Positions 18,816 through 27,982 of a stretch of DNA of 64,000 bases are shown one piece after another (positions within the stretch are counted from its first letter, which is position 1; each line of letters starts with the position of its first letter). This DNA is from Campylobacter hyointestinalis subsp. lawsonii (GTDB taxonomy: Bacteria > Campylobacterota > Campylobacteria > Campylobacterales > Campylobacteraceae): assembly GCF_013372165.1 (NCBI RefSeq), contig NZ_CP053828.1, positions 372,001 through 436,000 on the forward strand, given 5' to 3'. The notes under the pieces are model-generated. The model did no database searches. It was not told the origin of the DNA and saw only the letters and a list, made by a program, of their open reading frames with translations. The position numbers and the translations under genes are program-made.

Positions 18816-19933
18816 AAAAGATGAGTGTATTTATATATTCTATGGCAGGAGGCGGTGCTGAAAGAGTAGTGAGCAACCTTTTAACAGAGCTTGTAAAAAA
18901 GTATGAAATCCATCTGATTTTGATGAATGATAGAATTTTTTATGAAATTCCAAGTAGTGTAAAGCTACACTTTTTAGAGCGTTCAAAGCCGTTTGAAAAT
19001 GGGTTTTTGAAGCTTATAAAGCTTCCTTTTTTGGGTCTAAAATACAAAAAACTTTGTAAAAATTTGGGTATTGATTTACATTTTGTTTGGATGAATAGAC
19101 CTTGTTATGTGGCTGGATTTGCTAGAGTATTTGGCGATAAAAAACTTCTTGTGATGAACGAGTGTTCGACTCCTAGCGTTCTTTATAAAGTGCCAAATTT
19201 CAAAAGTTGTATAAGCAAAACTCTGCTTAAATGGCTCTATCCAAAAGCTGATTTTATCTATCCAAATTCACAAGGAAATTTAGACGATTTACGTGATAAT
19301 TTCGGTATAAATCCTACTAAAATGAGAGTTTTATACAACGCTTTAAATTTAGAAGAGATAAAAGAAAAAAGCAAAGATGAAATTTCTCAAACAAAGCCGT
19401 TTTTTTTGAGTGTTGGTAGGCTTGATAAAGGTAAAAATCACGAGCTTTTGATAAGAGCTTATGCAAATTTAAAAAACTGCGATAAGGATCTTTTGATACT
19501 AGGCGATGGTCTCTTAAAAGAGCATCTACAAAACGTTATAAATGAGCTAAATTTAAATGGCCGAGTAAAGCTTTTAGGGTTTGACAATAATCCATATAAA
19601 TATATGTCAAAATGCTATGCTTTTGTTTTTGTAAGCCTTTTTGAAGGCTTCTCAAACGCTCTTATAGAAGCACTTGCTTGTTCTAAACTAGTCATTTCAA
19701 GCGAACATAAAAGTGGCGCAAAAGAGCTACTTGGAGATAACAAATGGGGCGTTTTAGTTCCTTTAAACGATGAAGTCGCCACTACTAAAGCTATGCAAAA
19801 AGCTTTAGATGATCCTCTTTGGGTGAAAATTTATGAAAAAAACGCTATCATAAGAGCAAAACTCTTTGATAAGAAAGAAATAGCCCAGCGGCTTACTATA
19901 GAATTAGAGGATATGTATGAAAAACTTGGTTAA
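18812..19933 (+). CDS. pglJ: N-glycan GalNAc transferase PglJ
   Basis: GT4 glycosyltransferase of 373 residues that is expected to add the second GalNAc to the undecaprenyl-PP-linked glycan. Regions recalled from C. jejuni PglJ are present in order: VFIYSMAGGGAERVV, HLILMNDRIFYEIP, LPFLGLKYKKLCKNLGID, SVGRLDKGKNHELLIRAYA and LGFDNNPYKYM. The E-x7-E motif is in FEGFSNALIEA. It overlaps the preceding gene by 4 bp and pglB by 17 bp. Orthology is well supported by these long conserved stretches. Confidence 0.93.
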   Translation: MKKMSVFIYSMAGGGAERVVSNLLTELVKKYEIHLILMNDRIFYEIPSSVKLHFLERSKPFENGFLKLIKLPFLGLKYKKLCKNLGIDLHFVWMNRPCYVAGFARVFGDKKLLVMNECSTPSVLYKVPNFKSCISKTLLKWLYPKADFIYPNSQGNLDDLRDNFGINPTKMRVLYNALNLEEIKEKSKDEISQTKPFFLSVGRLDKGKNHELLIRAYANLKNCDKDLLILGDGLLKEHLQNVINELNLNGRVKLLGFDNNPYKYMSKCYAFVFVSLFEGFSNALIEALACSKLVISSEHKSGAKELLGDNKWGVLVPLNDEVATTKAMQKALDDPLWVKIYEKNAIIRAKLFDKKEIAQRLTIELEDMYEKLG

Positions 19934-22196
19934 TTTTTTGTCTCTGTTTAGATCAAATACATTTATATTGATTATTTTAGCATATGCTTTTAGCGTGATT
20001 TGTAGATTTGAATGGACATATTGGGCCAGTAATTACGCTGAGTTTTTTTGGAACAACGAGCTTATGATAAGCACAAATGACGGATATGCGTTTGCAGAGG
20101 GCGCTAGGGACTATTTAGCTGGATTTCATCAGCCAAATGATCTTAGCTTTTATGATGCTCCGCTTTGCTTAGTAAGTGCTTTTTTGGTTAAAATAACTCC
20201 ATTTTCTCTAGAAACCATACTTGTTTATTTAAGCGTTTTTTTAGCCGGACTTGTGGTTATACCTATAATTCTCATCGCAAGAGAGATCGGTGATATAAAA
20301 GCTGGGTTTATAGCCGCACTACTAGCAAGTATCGCAAATAGCTATTATAACCGCACTATGGCTGGGTATTATGATACTGATATGCTTATCATCGTAATGC
20401 CTGTTTTTATCTTTTGGGGGCTTATAAGACTTAGTATTAAAAAAGATAGCTTGTCATTTTTGATCACTTCGTTTTCTATGCTTATTTATAGCTGGTGGTA
20501 TCCATCAAGCTTCTCTTTAAATGCGGCTATTACGCTATTTTTTGGACTTTATACTTTTATCTTTGATAGAAAAAATATTTTAAACTATCAAGCTATTTTG
20601 TTTATGATAGTCGCCATAACAAATATAGAGTATATCTATAGAGGCATTTTTATACTGGTGCTTTTTGTGATTTTTAGATTTAGGCCAAATTTAGTAAATT
20701 TAAAATTTATGCTCATTGTAGCTGTAGTCGTATTTGGGGCTTTTGTAGCTTTTGGCGGACTAAATCCTATCTGGTTTCAACTTAAATTTTATATATTTAG
20801 AAGTGTTAGCGATAGTGATGACGTGATGTTTAAGTATTTTAACGTAAATCAGACTATAATGGAGTCAGGCATCGTAGATACCATTCTTTTTGCACAGAGG
20901 ATAAGTGGAAGCGTGGTTGTATTTTTGCTTTCATTAGCAGGATACATACTGCTTTGCTTTAAAAATAGACTATTTTTGATAACGCTTCCTATGGTTGCTC
21001 TTGGATTTTTGGCTTTAAAAGGCGGGCTTAGATTTACTATTTATGCTGTTCCTTTTATGGCTTTTGGGTTTGGATTTATACTATCTTACTTTTTAAATTT
21101 GATAAAAATAGACAAAAAGCAGCGTAAGATTATACTCTATTTAGTCGGAATTTTTAGTTTTTTGCCGTTTGTAATTTTAGCATTTTTGCAGTTTATAAAT
21201 GGTGAGTTTTTAGATGAATTTAAACTTTTAGCGCCTATTTTTGTGATAGTTTATACTCTGTATTATTTTAAATTTAGAAAAGACGCTAAAATGATGATAC
21301 TATTTCTAGCAGTATTTTTTGCGATCATTCCAAGTATGATACACATTTATGAGTATAAACCGCTTACTGTATTTATGAATAGCGAAGTAAAGGTTTTAGA
21401 TAGGCTAAAAAACATCGCAGATAGAGAGGATTACACTATTGCATGGTGGGATTATGGATATGGGATTAGGTATTATAGCGATACAAAGACTTTGATAGAT
21501 GGCGGAAAACATTTAGGGCGTGAAAACTTTGCCGTGAGTTTTGCTCTATCTAAGCCACAAGAATCTTCGGCAAATATGGCTAGACTTGAGGTAGAATATA
21601 CAGAAAAAGCCTTTAGCGATAAAAATAAGAGCTCAAATTTAAATAGAATGTTAAAAGACTTTGGGATACCTAATGTAAATGAATTTCTGCTATCTTTAGG
21701 GGATCAAAATTTCACTACTCCTCCAAAAAGTCGCGATATTTACTATTATTTACCAGATCGTATGATCCAAATTTTCCCAGTTGTAACAAAGTTTTCAAGG
21801 CTTGATCTTATCAGCGGTAAGGAGTTTAGCGATCCATTTTTTATACCATCAACTTCATTTGTACAAGGCAAAGATGGTATTATTTTAAGTGAGGGCATCA
21901 TAATCTCAAATGACGGAACTAACATATCATTTAACGGCAAAACGTTTAGAACAAATACATACATACAAACAAAATACGATGAGAACGGAACGCTTAAAAA
22001 AGATATTCATCATATAGATGATACTGGAATGTTTTATATCGTATATATGGCTGATTATGGTAGATTTTTGATAATGGATAAAGAGATGTTTAGCTCTACA
22101 TATATAAAGCTTTTCGTGCTTGAAGATTATGACGCAAATATTTTTGAGCCAGTCATTTTAGACCCAAGCGCGAAAGTTTATAGGCTCAAAAAATAG
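19917..22196 (+). CDS. pglB: Oligosaccharyltransferase PglB
   Basis: STT3-family enzyme that transfers the finished glycan to Asn in D/E-x-N-x-S/T sites in the periplasm. Metal/catalytic residues are D55 (NDGYAFAEG), D153 and D155 (GYYDTDM) and E316 (NQTIME); the sequon-binding WWDYG is at 510-514. About 13 or more transmembrane helices precede a C-terminal periplasmic domain. At 759 residues it is about 46 longer than C. jejuni PglB (713, recalled). The extra length falls at about 395-460, between the last conserved helices, and is hydrophobic. All catalytic residues are intact. Confidence 0.96.
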   Translation: MKNLVNFLSLFRSNTFILIILAYAFSVICRFEWTYWASNYAEFFWNNELMISTNDGYAFAEGARDYLAGFHQPNDLSFYDAPLCLVSAFLVKITPFSLETILVYLSVFLAGLVVIPIILIAREIGDIKAGFIAALLASIANSYYNRTMAGYYDTDMLIIVMPVFIFWGLIRLSIKKDSLSFLITSFSMLIYSWWYPSSFSLNAAITLFFGLYTFIFDRKNILNYQAILFMIVAITNIEYIYRGIFILVLFVIFRFRPNLVNLKFMLIVAVVVFGAFVAFGGLNPIWFQLKFYIFRSVSDSDDVMFKYFNVNQTIMESGIVDTILFAQRISGSVVVFLLSLAGYILLCFKNRLFLITLPMVALGFLALKGGLRFTIYAVPFMAFGFGFILSYFLNLIKIDKKQRKIILYLVGIFSFLPFVILAFLQFINGEFLDEFKLLAPIFVIVYTLYYFKFRKDAKMMILFLAVFFAIIPSMIHIYEYKPLTVFMNSEVKVLDRLKNIADREDYTIAWWDYGYGIRYYSDTKTLIDGGKHLGRENFAVSFALSKPQESSANMARLEVEYTEKAFSDKNKSSNLNRMLKDFGIPNVNEFLLSLGDQNFTTPPKSRDIYYYLPDRMIQIFPVVTKFSRLDLISGKEFSDPFFIPSTSFVQGKDGIILSEGIIISNDGTNISFNGKTFRTNTYIQTKYDENGTLKKDIHHIDDTGMFYIVYMADYGRFLIMDKEMFSSTYIKLFVLEDYDANIFEPVILDPSAKVYRLKK

Positions 22197-22387
22197 GAGA
22201 AGTTTATTCGCACAGCAGTAAAAGTGTTAGTTTATGTGTGAAGTAAAAATAAAAAAGGTTAAAAACCTAAATTTAATCCGCGTTAGTCGGATAGATAACT
22301 TTAGGGGTTTTGAAAGGGCGTAGCCCTTCATCGCAAAGCTGGGCTTGGCTCAGCTGCGAAGTCAAAAATAAAAAAAGGTTTTAAGCT
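22197..22387 (+). repeat. Hairpin cluster with flanking direct repeat between pglB and pglA
   Basis: 190 bp without a gene inside an otherwise overlapping operon. It holds four inverted repeats: AGGTT/AACCT (22256-22268), ATCCG/CGGAT (22276-22292), AAGGGC/GCCCTT (22314-22328) and a bulged CGC..AGCTG/CAGCTGCG (22332-22358). The GAAGT-A-rich-GGTT sequence at 22240-22260 recurs at 22358-22380, directly before pglA. This looks like a roughly 118 bp insertion that duplicated about 20 bp, or a structured RNA processing or attenuation element. It is markedly more GC-rich than its surroundings. Confidence 0.5.
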
Positions 22388-23503
22388 ATGGCAAGAATTG
22401 GTTTTTTATCGCACTCTGATATGAGCGTCTATTACTTTAGAAGTCCTATAATGAGAGCTTTAAAAGCACGTGGGCATGATGTTTTTGCGATCATTCCAGA
22501 TGGCGTTTATACTAGCAAAGTGCAGAGTGAATTTAAAACAGCCGTGTATGATATAGATAAAGCTAGTCTAAATCCTATGCGGGTTTATAAAGACACAAAT
22601 GACCTTGCAAAAGTTTTAAAATCATTAAATTTAGATATGCTTCAAACAGGAGCTCATAAATCAAATGTGTTTGGCTCATGGGCAGCAAAAAAAGTAGGTA
22701 TAAAAACTATCATAAATTTAGTTGAAGGACTTGGAAGCTTTTATATCCACAATGATATCAAAACTTTAATTGTTAGAAAAATTATAGAGTTGCTTTATAA
22801 AAGAGCATTTAAGATAAGCGATGCTTGTATTTTTGTAAATGACAGCGATCCTGATTATATGATAAAAAAAGGTCTTATAGATAAATCAAAAGTAAGGCGT
22901 ATAAAAAGTGTCGGTGTAAATGCTTCTGAATTTGATCCAAATTTAGTAGAGCCTTTTTGGCTTAGTGATAAAAAAGTCGTACTTATGGTAGGCAGAGCAC
23001 TTTGGGATAAAGGCATAAGGGAGTTTTATGAGGCAGCTGGTATTTTAAGCCACAGAAAAGACTGCGAGTTTGTCTTTGTAGGTGATGGATACGCAGGAAA
23101 TCCAAGTAGTGCAGATGAGCAGTTTTTGAAAAATAAAAACGTAAAATGGCTAAAATGGAGCGACAATATAAAAGAGATCTTAAAAGGCTCATATGTTTAT
23201 GTTTTACCTAGCTATAAAGAGGGTTTTCCACGTACTGTTTTAGAGGCTATGAGTATGGGTCTGCCTTCAGTGGTGAGTAACTGCTCTGGAAATATCGAAG
23301 CGGTGAGTAACGGCATAAATGGGCTTGTTTGTAACACTAAAGATTCTCATTCTCTTGCTAAAAATATAGAAATTTTACTAGATGATGAAGAGCTTGCTAG
23401 TCGTATGGGTAAAAGTGCGCGTGAGTTAGTTTTAAGGCAATATGACGAACATATAATAGCAGAAAAATATTTGGAAGTTTATAAGGAATTTATAGATGTA
23501 TAG
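22388..23503 (+). CDS. pglA: N-glycan GalNAc transferase PglA
   Basis: GT4 glycosyltransferase of 371 residues that adds the first GalNAc to undecaprenyl-PP-diNAcBac in C. jejuni. Conserved segments include [46 protein letters not shown] and [16 protein letters not shown] (ALW and KGVKEFYE in C. jejuni). The E-x7-E motif lies in [11 protein letters not shown] near 280. Its start follows the hairpin-rich spacer with only a weak AGG, so expression may be uncoupled from pglB. It overlaps pglC by 8 bp. Confidence 0.93.
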   Translation: MARIGFLSHSDMSVYYFRSPIMRALKARGHDVFAIIPDGVYTSKVQSEFKTAVYDIDKASLNPMRVYKDTNDLAKVLKSLNLDMLQTGAHKSNVFGSWAAKKVGIKTIINLVEGLGSFYIHNDIKTLIVRKIIELLYKRAFKISDACIFVNDSDPDYMIKKGLIDKSKVRRIKSVGVNASEFDPNLVEPFWLSDKKVVLMVGRALWDKGIREFYEAAGILSHRKDCEFVFVGDGYAGNPSSADEQFLKNKNVKWLKWSDNIKEILKGSYVYVLPSYKEGFPRTVLEAMSMGLPSVVSNCSGNIEAVSNGINGLVCNTKDSHSLAKNIEILLDDEELASRMGKSARELVLRQYDEHIIAEKYLEVYKEFIDV

Positions 23504-24101
23504 GCTATTTTTTAAACGTTTTTTTGATTTTCTAGGTGCTTTGGTGCTTATCGTTTTAACAAGTCCTGTGATGATAATAGCTTTCTTTGCTATAAAAAGA
23601 CGCTTAGGAAGTCCTGTTATTTTTACGCAAAGTCGCCCTGGACTAAATGAGAAGATATTTAAGATATATAAATTTAGAACTATGAGCGATGAAAGAGATG
23701 CTAATGGTGAGCTTTTGAGTGACGAGATAAGGCTAGGTGAGTTTGGGGCTAGGCTTAGAAGTCTTAGTATCGACGAGCTTCCTCAGCTTTTTAACGTGCT
23801 AAAAGGAGATATGAGCTTCATAGGGCCGCGTCCGCTTTTAGTAGAATATTTACCTTTATACAGCGATGCTCAGCGTCTTCGTCATAGTGTGCGTCCTGGC
23901 ATCACAGGACTTGCACAAGTAAATGGTAGAAATGCCATAAGCTGGAGTAAAAAATTCGAATATGACAGCTTCTATGCTAGCAATCTAAGCTTTATGCTTG
24001 ATCTTAAAATAGCACTTTTAACTATAAAAAAAGTTATAAAAAAAGAAGGTGTTAATCGTGAAGGTATGGCAACTACGCAAAAATTTAATGGACACAACTA
24101 A
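23496..24101 (+). CDS. pglC: Phosphoglycosyltransferase PglC
   Basis: Monotopic phosphoglycosyl transferase of 201 residues. It moves phospho-diNAcBac from UDP to undecaprenyl phosphate, the first membrane step of N-glycan assembly. The N-terminal re-entrant helix (about 9-32) contains the S-P break; the catalytic dyad is D93-E94 in [14 protein letters not shown] (110-115) and [16 protein letters not shown] follow. Length and motif positions match the recalled C. concisus and C. jejuni enzymes. It overlaps pglA by 8 bp and pglD by 1 bp. Confidence 0.96.
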   Translation: MYRLFFKRFFDFLGALVLIVLTSPVMIIAFFAIKRRLGSPVIFTQSRPGLNEKIFKIYKFRTMSDERDANGELLSDEIRLGEFGARLRSLSIDELPQLFNVLKGDMSFIGPRPLLVEYLPLYSDAQRLRHSVRPGITGLAQVNGRNAISWSKKFEYDSFYASNLSFMLDLKIALLTIKKVIKKEGVNREGMATTQKFNGHN

Positions 24102-24676
24102 TGAAACAAATTTATATTTATGGATTTAGCGGACATGGAATGGTTTCTGCGGACGTGGCTAAAGCAAATGGCTATGATGATGTGATATTTTTAGATGATG
24201 CTAGTGAGTTTAAATTTAGCCCTGATCTTCCAAAATATGATATTTTTATAGCTATAGGTAACTGTGCTATAAGGCAAAAGCTTCAAAAAAGAGTTTTGGA
24301 GTGTGGTTTTAATGTAGTAAATTTGATTCATCCAAGTGCGATTATTAGCCCAAGTGCTAAATTTGGTAAAGGTGTTTTGGTTATGCCTGGTGCTATTATC
24401 AATGCAAATGCGCTTATATATGATGGGGCTATCATAAACTCAGGAGCAGTGGTCGAGCATGATTGCGTCATAGGAGAGTTTGCGCATATCTGCCCTAGAG
24501 TTGCGTTAGCAGGAAACGTAAAAGTTGGAAAAAGAACGTGGATAGGGATAGGTAGCGTCGCTATCCAAAATGTGAGTATAAAAGACGATATTTTTATAGG
24601 CGCTGCAAGCGTGATACTAAAAGATATCTTAAATGGACAGCTTGCTTATGGAACGCCTTGTAGGGTTGTTTCTTAA
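24101..24676 (+). CDS. pglD: UDP-4-amino-sugar N-acetyltransferase PglD
   Basis: Acetylates UDP-4-amino-4,6-dideoxy-GlcNAc to UDP-diNAcBac. 191 residues: an N-terminal Rossmann-like part (YIYGFSGHGMVSADVA) and a left-handed beta-helix of hexapeptide repeats. The catalytic His is in VVEHDCVIGEFAHICP (H120, with H129). It lies directly after pglC, whose substrate it makes. The partner enzymes PglF and PglE, which make its substrate, are not next door but at 51303-54181. Confidence 0.94.
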   Translation: MKQIYIYGFSGHGMVSADVAKANGYDDVIFLDDASEFKFSPDLPKYDIFIAIGNCAIRQKLQKRVLECGFNVVNLIHPSAIISPSAKFGKGVLVMPGAIINANALIYDGAIINSGAVVEHDCVIGEFAHICPRVALAGNVKVGKRTWIGIGSVAIQNVSIKDDIFIGAASVILKDILNGQLAYGTPCRVVS

Positions 24677-24698
24677 GATTAAATTTAAAGAAGTTAGA

Positions 24699-24704
24699 TA
24701 AAAT
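24699..24704 (+). promoter_or_regulatory. -10 element of galU-pgi
   Basis: TAAAAT in the context GTTAGATAAAATTT, just downstream of the pglD stop and 22 bp before the galU ATG. Plausible but AT-rich context limits confidence. Confidence 0.3.
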
Positions 24705-24725
24705 TTAGAAAAAACGGAGATAAAA

Positions 24726-25556
24726 ATGATACAAACCTGCCTTTTTCCGGTTGCTGGATATGGAACTAGATTTTTACCGGCGACTAAAAGCCTACCAAAA
24801 GAGATGCTTCCTATCCTTACAAAACCTCTCATTCATTATGGTGTAGATGAGGCCAGAGAGGCTGGTATGAGTAATATGGCATTTGTCACAGGGCGTGGAA
24901 AAAGGGCTTTGGAGGATTATTTTGATATAAGCTATGAGCTTGAGCATCAGATCGCAGGAACAAATAAAGAATATATGCTAAGCGAGATCAGAGAGCTTAT
25001 GAGCTCATGCACATTTAGTTTTACGCGCCAACAAGAGATGAGAGGATTAGGGAATGCGATATACTCGGGAAAAACCCTAGTCGGAGATGAGGCTTTTGGG
25101 GTTATTTTGGCCGATGATTTATGCGTGAATGAAGACGGGGTTAATGTCTTAGCTCAAATGAGTGAAATCTATGAGAAATACCGTTGTAGTATAGTCGCAG
25201 TCATGGAAGTACCTAAAGAAAATGTAAGTAGCTATGGCATTGTAGATGGTAAATTTATCGAAGATGATCTAATAATGGTAAATGATATGATAGAAAAGCC
25301 AGATCCAAGCGATGCTCCTACAAATTTAGCTATAATCGGTAGATATATTTTAACTCCGGATATTTTTGAGATCATAGAAACTACAAAACCTGGTAAAAAC
25401 GGCGAAATACAAATCACTGATGCGCTTTTAAAACAAGCTAAAAATAGTATGGTTTTGGCGTATAAATTTAAAGGACGTCGCTTTGACTGCGGAAGTGTGA
25501 CTGGATTTGTAGAAGCTACAAATTTCTTTTATGAGAGCGAAAATGGTAATAAATGA
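24726..25556 (+). CDS. galU: UTP-glucose-1-phosphate uridylyltransferase
   Basis: Makes UDP-glucose from UTP and glucose-1-phosphate for glycan synthesis. 276 residues with the nucleotide-binding opening FPVAGYGTRFLPATKSLPKEM, the ADD segment VILADDLCV, and MIEKPDPSDAPTNLAIIGRY. CGGAG-like GGAG precedes the ATG. It overlaps pgi, as in C. jejuni, where galU and pgi are also adjacent. Nothing unusual is seen. Confidence 0.96.
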   Translation: MIQTCLFPVAGYGTRFLPATKSLPKEMLPILTKPLIHYGVDEAREAGMSNMAFVTGRGKRALEDYFDISYELEHQIAGTNKEYMLSEIRELMSSCTFSFTRQQEMRGLGNAIYSGKTLVGDEAFGVILADDLCVNEDGVNVLAQMSEIYEKYRCSIVAVMEVPKENVSSYGIVDGKFIEDDLIMVNDMIEKPDPSDAPTNLAIIGRYILTPDIFEIIETTKPGKNGEIQITDALLKQAKNSMVLAYKFKGRRFDCGSVTGFVEATNFFYESENGNK

Positions 25557-26754
25557 GCTTAAATTTTCAAGATCAGATATGCAAAATATCAGTTCATACC
25601 AAAGACGTATGAATGATGAGCTAAAAGATGGTGAGATAGGTTACTATCATCTTCCTGATTTTGGATATGAGATCTTAAATGAAATTTCTAAATTTAAAAA
25701 TAGAACCAAATTTAAAAAAGTAGTCTTGATAGGAGTAGGGGGAAGCTCTCTTGGTGTCAAGGCGATTTATGAGATGCTAGGTCCTAAAATTCCTTTGGTT
25801 TTTTTAGACAACTTAGATCCGTTTGATATAGAAAATAAGCTAAAAGATATTAAATTTAACGAAACTCTTTTTATTCTCTCTAGTAAATCAGGAACAACTA
25901 TAGAACCTATAAGTATTTACAAATATATTTTGGACTTATATAAACCTAAAACTTTTGAAAATTTCATAGTTATTACAGATGTTGATAGCAAACTAGAAGC
26001 TTATGCCAAACCAAATATCGCAGTTTTTAATATACCAAAAAATGTCGGAGGTCGCTTTAGCGTACTTTCTGCTATCGGACTTGTACCGCTTGAGCTTTGT
26101 GGTGTAGATACCAAAAAAATGCTTGATGGTGCATTGTCTTGTAAAAAGCAGTTTTTAGAAGAGGGCGATGATACGATATTGCAAAAAGCGTATCATTATG
26201 CAACGCATAAAAATGCAAAAATAAATGTTTTGTTTAGTTATAGCACAAGACTAAAAAGTTTTAACGACTGGTATGTGCAACTTTGGGCGGAGAGTTTAGG
26301 AAAAAAACGTGGCTATAAAAGAGTGGGACTTACTCCAGTCGGACTCATAGGAAGCAAGGACCAGCACTCTTTTTTACAGCTTATAATGGAGGGTGTAAAA
26401 GACAAAACGGTTACTTTTATAACACTAAAAGATCATTCTAGTGCTATTTTGGTACCAAATTTAAGTCTAAAGAATTTAGAAAGTTGTGATTTTGCAAATT
26501 CGCTTTATATGGGCGATATCATTAATGCCCAAGCAAAATCTACTATGCAAGCATTACTTGGGGAAAATATCAGTATTGATACCATAAGTCTAGATGTTTT
26601 AGATGAGTGGCATGTCGGATTTTTAGTGTATTATTATGAGCTACTTACAAGCGCAGTTGGGCTTATGCTAGGTATAAATACGTATGATCAACTAGGAGTT
26701 GAAGTAGGCAAAAGGATACTTAAAAATTTACTTTATGAAAGAGATAAAATATAA
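25543..26754 (+). CDS. pgi: Glucose-6-phosphate isomerase
   Basis: Interconverts glucose-6-P and fructose-6-P. Campylobacter lacks a standard 6-phosphofructokinase route, so the enzyme mainly serves gluconeogenesis and sugar-nucleotide supply. 403 residues from the ATG at 25543 (another ATG lies four codons upstream). Sugar-phosphate binding SSKSGTTIEP (about 111-120), NVGGRFSVLSAIGL and SFNDWYVQLWAESLGK are clear. The start lies inside galU, so they are coupled. The stop at 26752-26754 directly abuts a transposase relic. Confidence 0.95.
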   Translation: MVINELKFSRSDMQNISSYQRRMNDELKDGEIGYYHLPDFGYEILNEISKFKNRTKFKKVVLIGVGGSSLGVKAIYEMLGPKIPLVFLDNLDPFDIENKLKDIKFNETLFILSSKSGTTIEPISIYKYILDLYKPKTFENFIVITDVDSKLEAYAKPNIAVFNIPKNVGGRFSVLSAIGLVPLELCGVDTKKMLDGALSCKKQFLEEGDDTILQKAYHYATHKNAKINVLFSYSTRLKSFNDWYVQLWAESLGKKRGYKRVGLTPVGLIGSKDQHSFLQLIMEGVKDKTVTFITLKDHSSAILVPNLSLKNLESCDFANSLYMGDIINAQAKSTMQALLGENISIDTISLDVLDEWHVGFLVYYYELLTSAVGLMLGINTYDQLGVEVGKRILKNLLYERDKI

Positions 26755-26932
26755 GTCAATGTCTATTTTTGTAAATATCACATTATTTGGTGCCTTAAAT
26801 ATAGGCGTAATGTTTTAGCAAGAAGCTAGATTAAAGGAAATTATATTGCAAACAGCTAGTAAAATGAGTGTAGAAATCGATAAAGACTATATTCATATTT
26901 TAGCTGATATTGACCATAGCATTTATGCGTAA
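26755..26932 (+). pseudogene. IS200/IS605-family TnpA transposase relic
   Basis: Immediately after the pgi stop the frame from 26755 reads VNVYFCKYHIIWCLKYRRNVLA, which matches the IS200 TnpA opening (YHIVWCTKYRRKVL type). At about 26819 the reading shifts by one frame into EARLKEIILQTASKM followed by KDYIHILADIDHSI, corresponding to the HUH motif region (DHIHLL type). The first catalytic His is replaced by Tyr. The remainder, including the catalytic Tyr helix, is missing. It is a frameshifted, truncated remnant of about 60 codons and cannot be active. Confidence 0.65.
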
Positions 26933-26971
26933 AGCATTATTCTAAAGATATCAAAATTTAAAAGGAAAACG

Positions 26972-27412
26972 ATGAAAAAATATATTTTTGTTTTTGCTTT
27001 AGCTCTACCTTTGTTCGCTCAAGATAGACTAATTCATGTTTATAAGTCGCCAACATGTGGTTGTTGTGGGCTTTGGGAAAGCTACATGCAAAAAAATGGT
27101 TATAAAATCAGCTCTCATGCTAGTGAGGATTTTATAAAAATCAAAGAAAAATTAAATATCAAAGAAGAGTATCAAAGCTGCCACACAGGCGTTATTGGTG
27201 GTTACGCTATCGAAGGACATGTTCCTAGTAGTGCTGTAGCATGGCTTTTAGAAAATAAACCTACTGACGTGATAGGAATTTCTGCCCCTGGTATGCCTAT
27301 GGGAAGTCCTGGAATGGAGCAAGGGATAGATGAGACATATCCTGTAATCTTGATGAAAAAAGATGGCTCAAGCGAAATTTTTGGTTATTATAAAGGCGAT
27401 AAAAAGATTTGA
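26972..27412 (+). CDS. Exported DUF411 metal-binding protein
   Basis: 146 residues with a short signal peptide (MKKYIFVFALALPLFA, cleavage near 16) and the DUF411 core: VYKSPTCGCCGLWESYM with cysteines at about 30, 32 and 33, then SCHTGVIGGYAIEGHVPSSAV and a C-terminal GMPMGSPGME segment rich in Met. DUF411 proteins are periplasmic, usually linked to copper or other metal handling; the Cys and Met residues fit this. AAAGGA precedes the ATG. No copper exporter is adjacent, so the partner is unknown. Confidence 0.85.
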   Translation: MKKYIFVFALALPLFAQDRLIHVYKSPTCGCCGLWESYMQKNGYKISSHASEDFIKIKEKLNIKEEYQSCHTGVIGGYAIEGHVPSSAVAWLLENKPTDVIGISAPGMPMGSPGMEQGIDETYPVILMKKDGSSEIFGYYKGDKKI

Positions 27413-27431
27413 TTTATTTTGCAAGACTTTG

Positions 27432-27469
27432 GCTTTGCAAGAATTGCATTAATTTTATAAGCAAATTTA
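27432..27469. repeat. Left half of 38 bp direct repeat bounding the flagellin region
   Basis: Starts GCTTTGCAAGAATTGCATTA and matches 31021-31058 at 34 of 38 positions in the same orientation. The two halves enclose the flagellin remnants and the cargo genes between them, which suggests a duplication or recombination boundary. Confidence 0.6.
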
Positions 27470-27477
27470 GAATTTAA

Positions 27478-27501
27478 AAAGCTGGAGAAAACTCCAGCTT
27501 T
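27478..27501 (-). terminator. Intrinsic terminator, flagellin tail copy 1
   Basis: AAAGCTGGAG and CTCCAGCTTT pair around a four-base loop, followed on the minus strand by a T-rich tail (CTTTTTAAATT). The same hairpin follows the other flagellin copy at 30246-30269. Confidence 0.75.
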
Positions 27502-27604
27502 GAAGTGATACATAAGATCGCACTATTGAAGCAATCTTAATACGTTTTCACAGAAACAACCTTAGATTACTAATCTAAGAACGTTTTCACAGAAACGCTT
27601 GAAA

Positions 27605-27694
27605 CTACTCTCAAGACGTTTTGTTGCACGGTGTTAGCTTGACTCATTGCGTAGCTACCACTTTGAGCAAGGATGTTAAATTTATAGAAGTTTG
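27605..27694 (-). pseudogene. Flagellin C-terminal fragment
   Basis: The minus strand encodes [20 protein letters not shown] then TVQQNVLR, the conserved D0 C-terminal helix of flagellin. Upstream of it (above 27694) the match to flagellin decays at once, and the normal stop after NVLRLLQ is lost, the frame instead running on to about 27570. Roughly 30 codons remain, with no start or promoter. It is nearly identical to the same region of the larger fragment at 30387-31019. Confidence 0.8.
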
Positions 27695-27982
27695 TAGCCT
27701 AGGTCAACAAAGTGAAAGATATTTAAAATTATCTGCTATTTAAGTAAATTTACTACAAGCTCTATGATGATATCATTTTGACTTGGTTTGCTTTTAGCAG
27801 TCATACGACATTTGATTTAGGTAACACAAATCATTTTAAAACCATGAACTAGACTTTATAATTATCAAGAAAGTAAGACAGTAAATTTTAATAATTTATA
27901 TGTTAGTTACTTCCTGAAGTTTTTATTTTTATATTAGCTGCTATTTAAGCAAAATATAAAAAATTACTGATATAATACAAAT

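Larger units (their letters stand above)
27469..27694. repeat. Flagellin 3'-end direct repeat, copy 1
   Basis: Matches 30238-30484 in the same orientation. The inner 86 bp (27609-27694 against 30399-30484) differ at one base. Outside this, copy 1 is shorter within the palindromic tail units, for example lacking GAAGT in the centre of the CTTAGATTACT...AATCTAAG palindrome. Both copies contain the flagellin 3' end, tail units and terminator. Confidence 0.75.

Noticed and set aside
25738-25742. G5 run in pgi as a phase-variation tract
   Set aside because: Five G is too short for frequent slippage, and the gene is housekeeping. The G5 in ftsH (59128-59132) was rejected for the same reason.
27520-27620. 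Regular palindromic repeats resembling a short CRISPR array
   Set aside because: The units are copies of the flagellin 3' tail with no unique spacers and no cas genes nearby.
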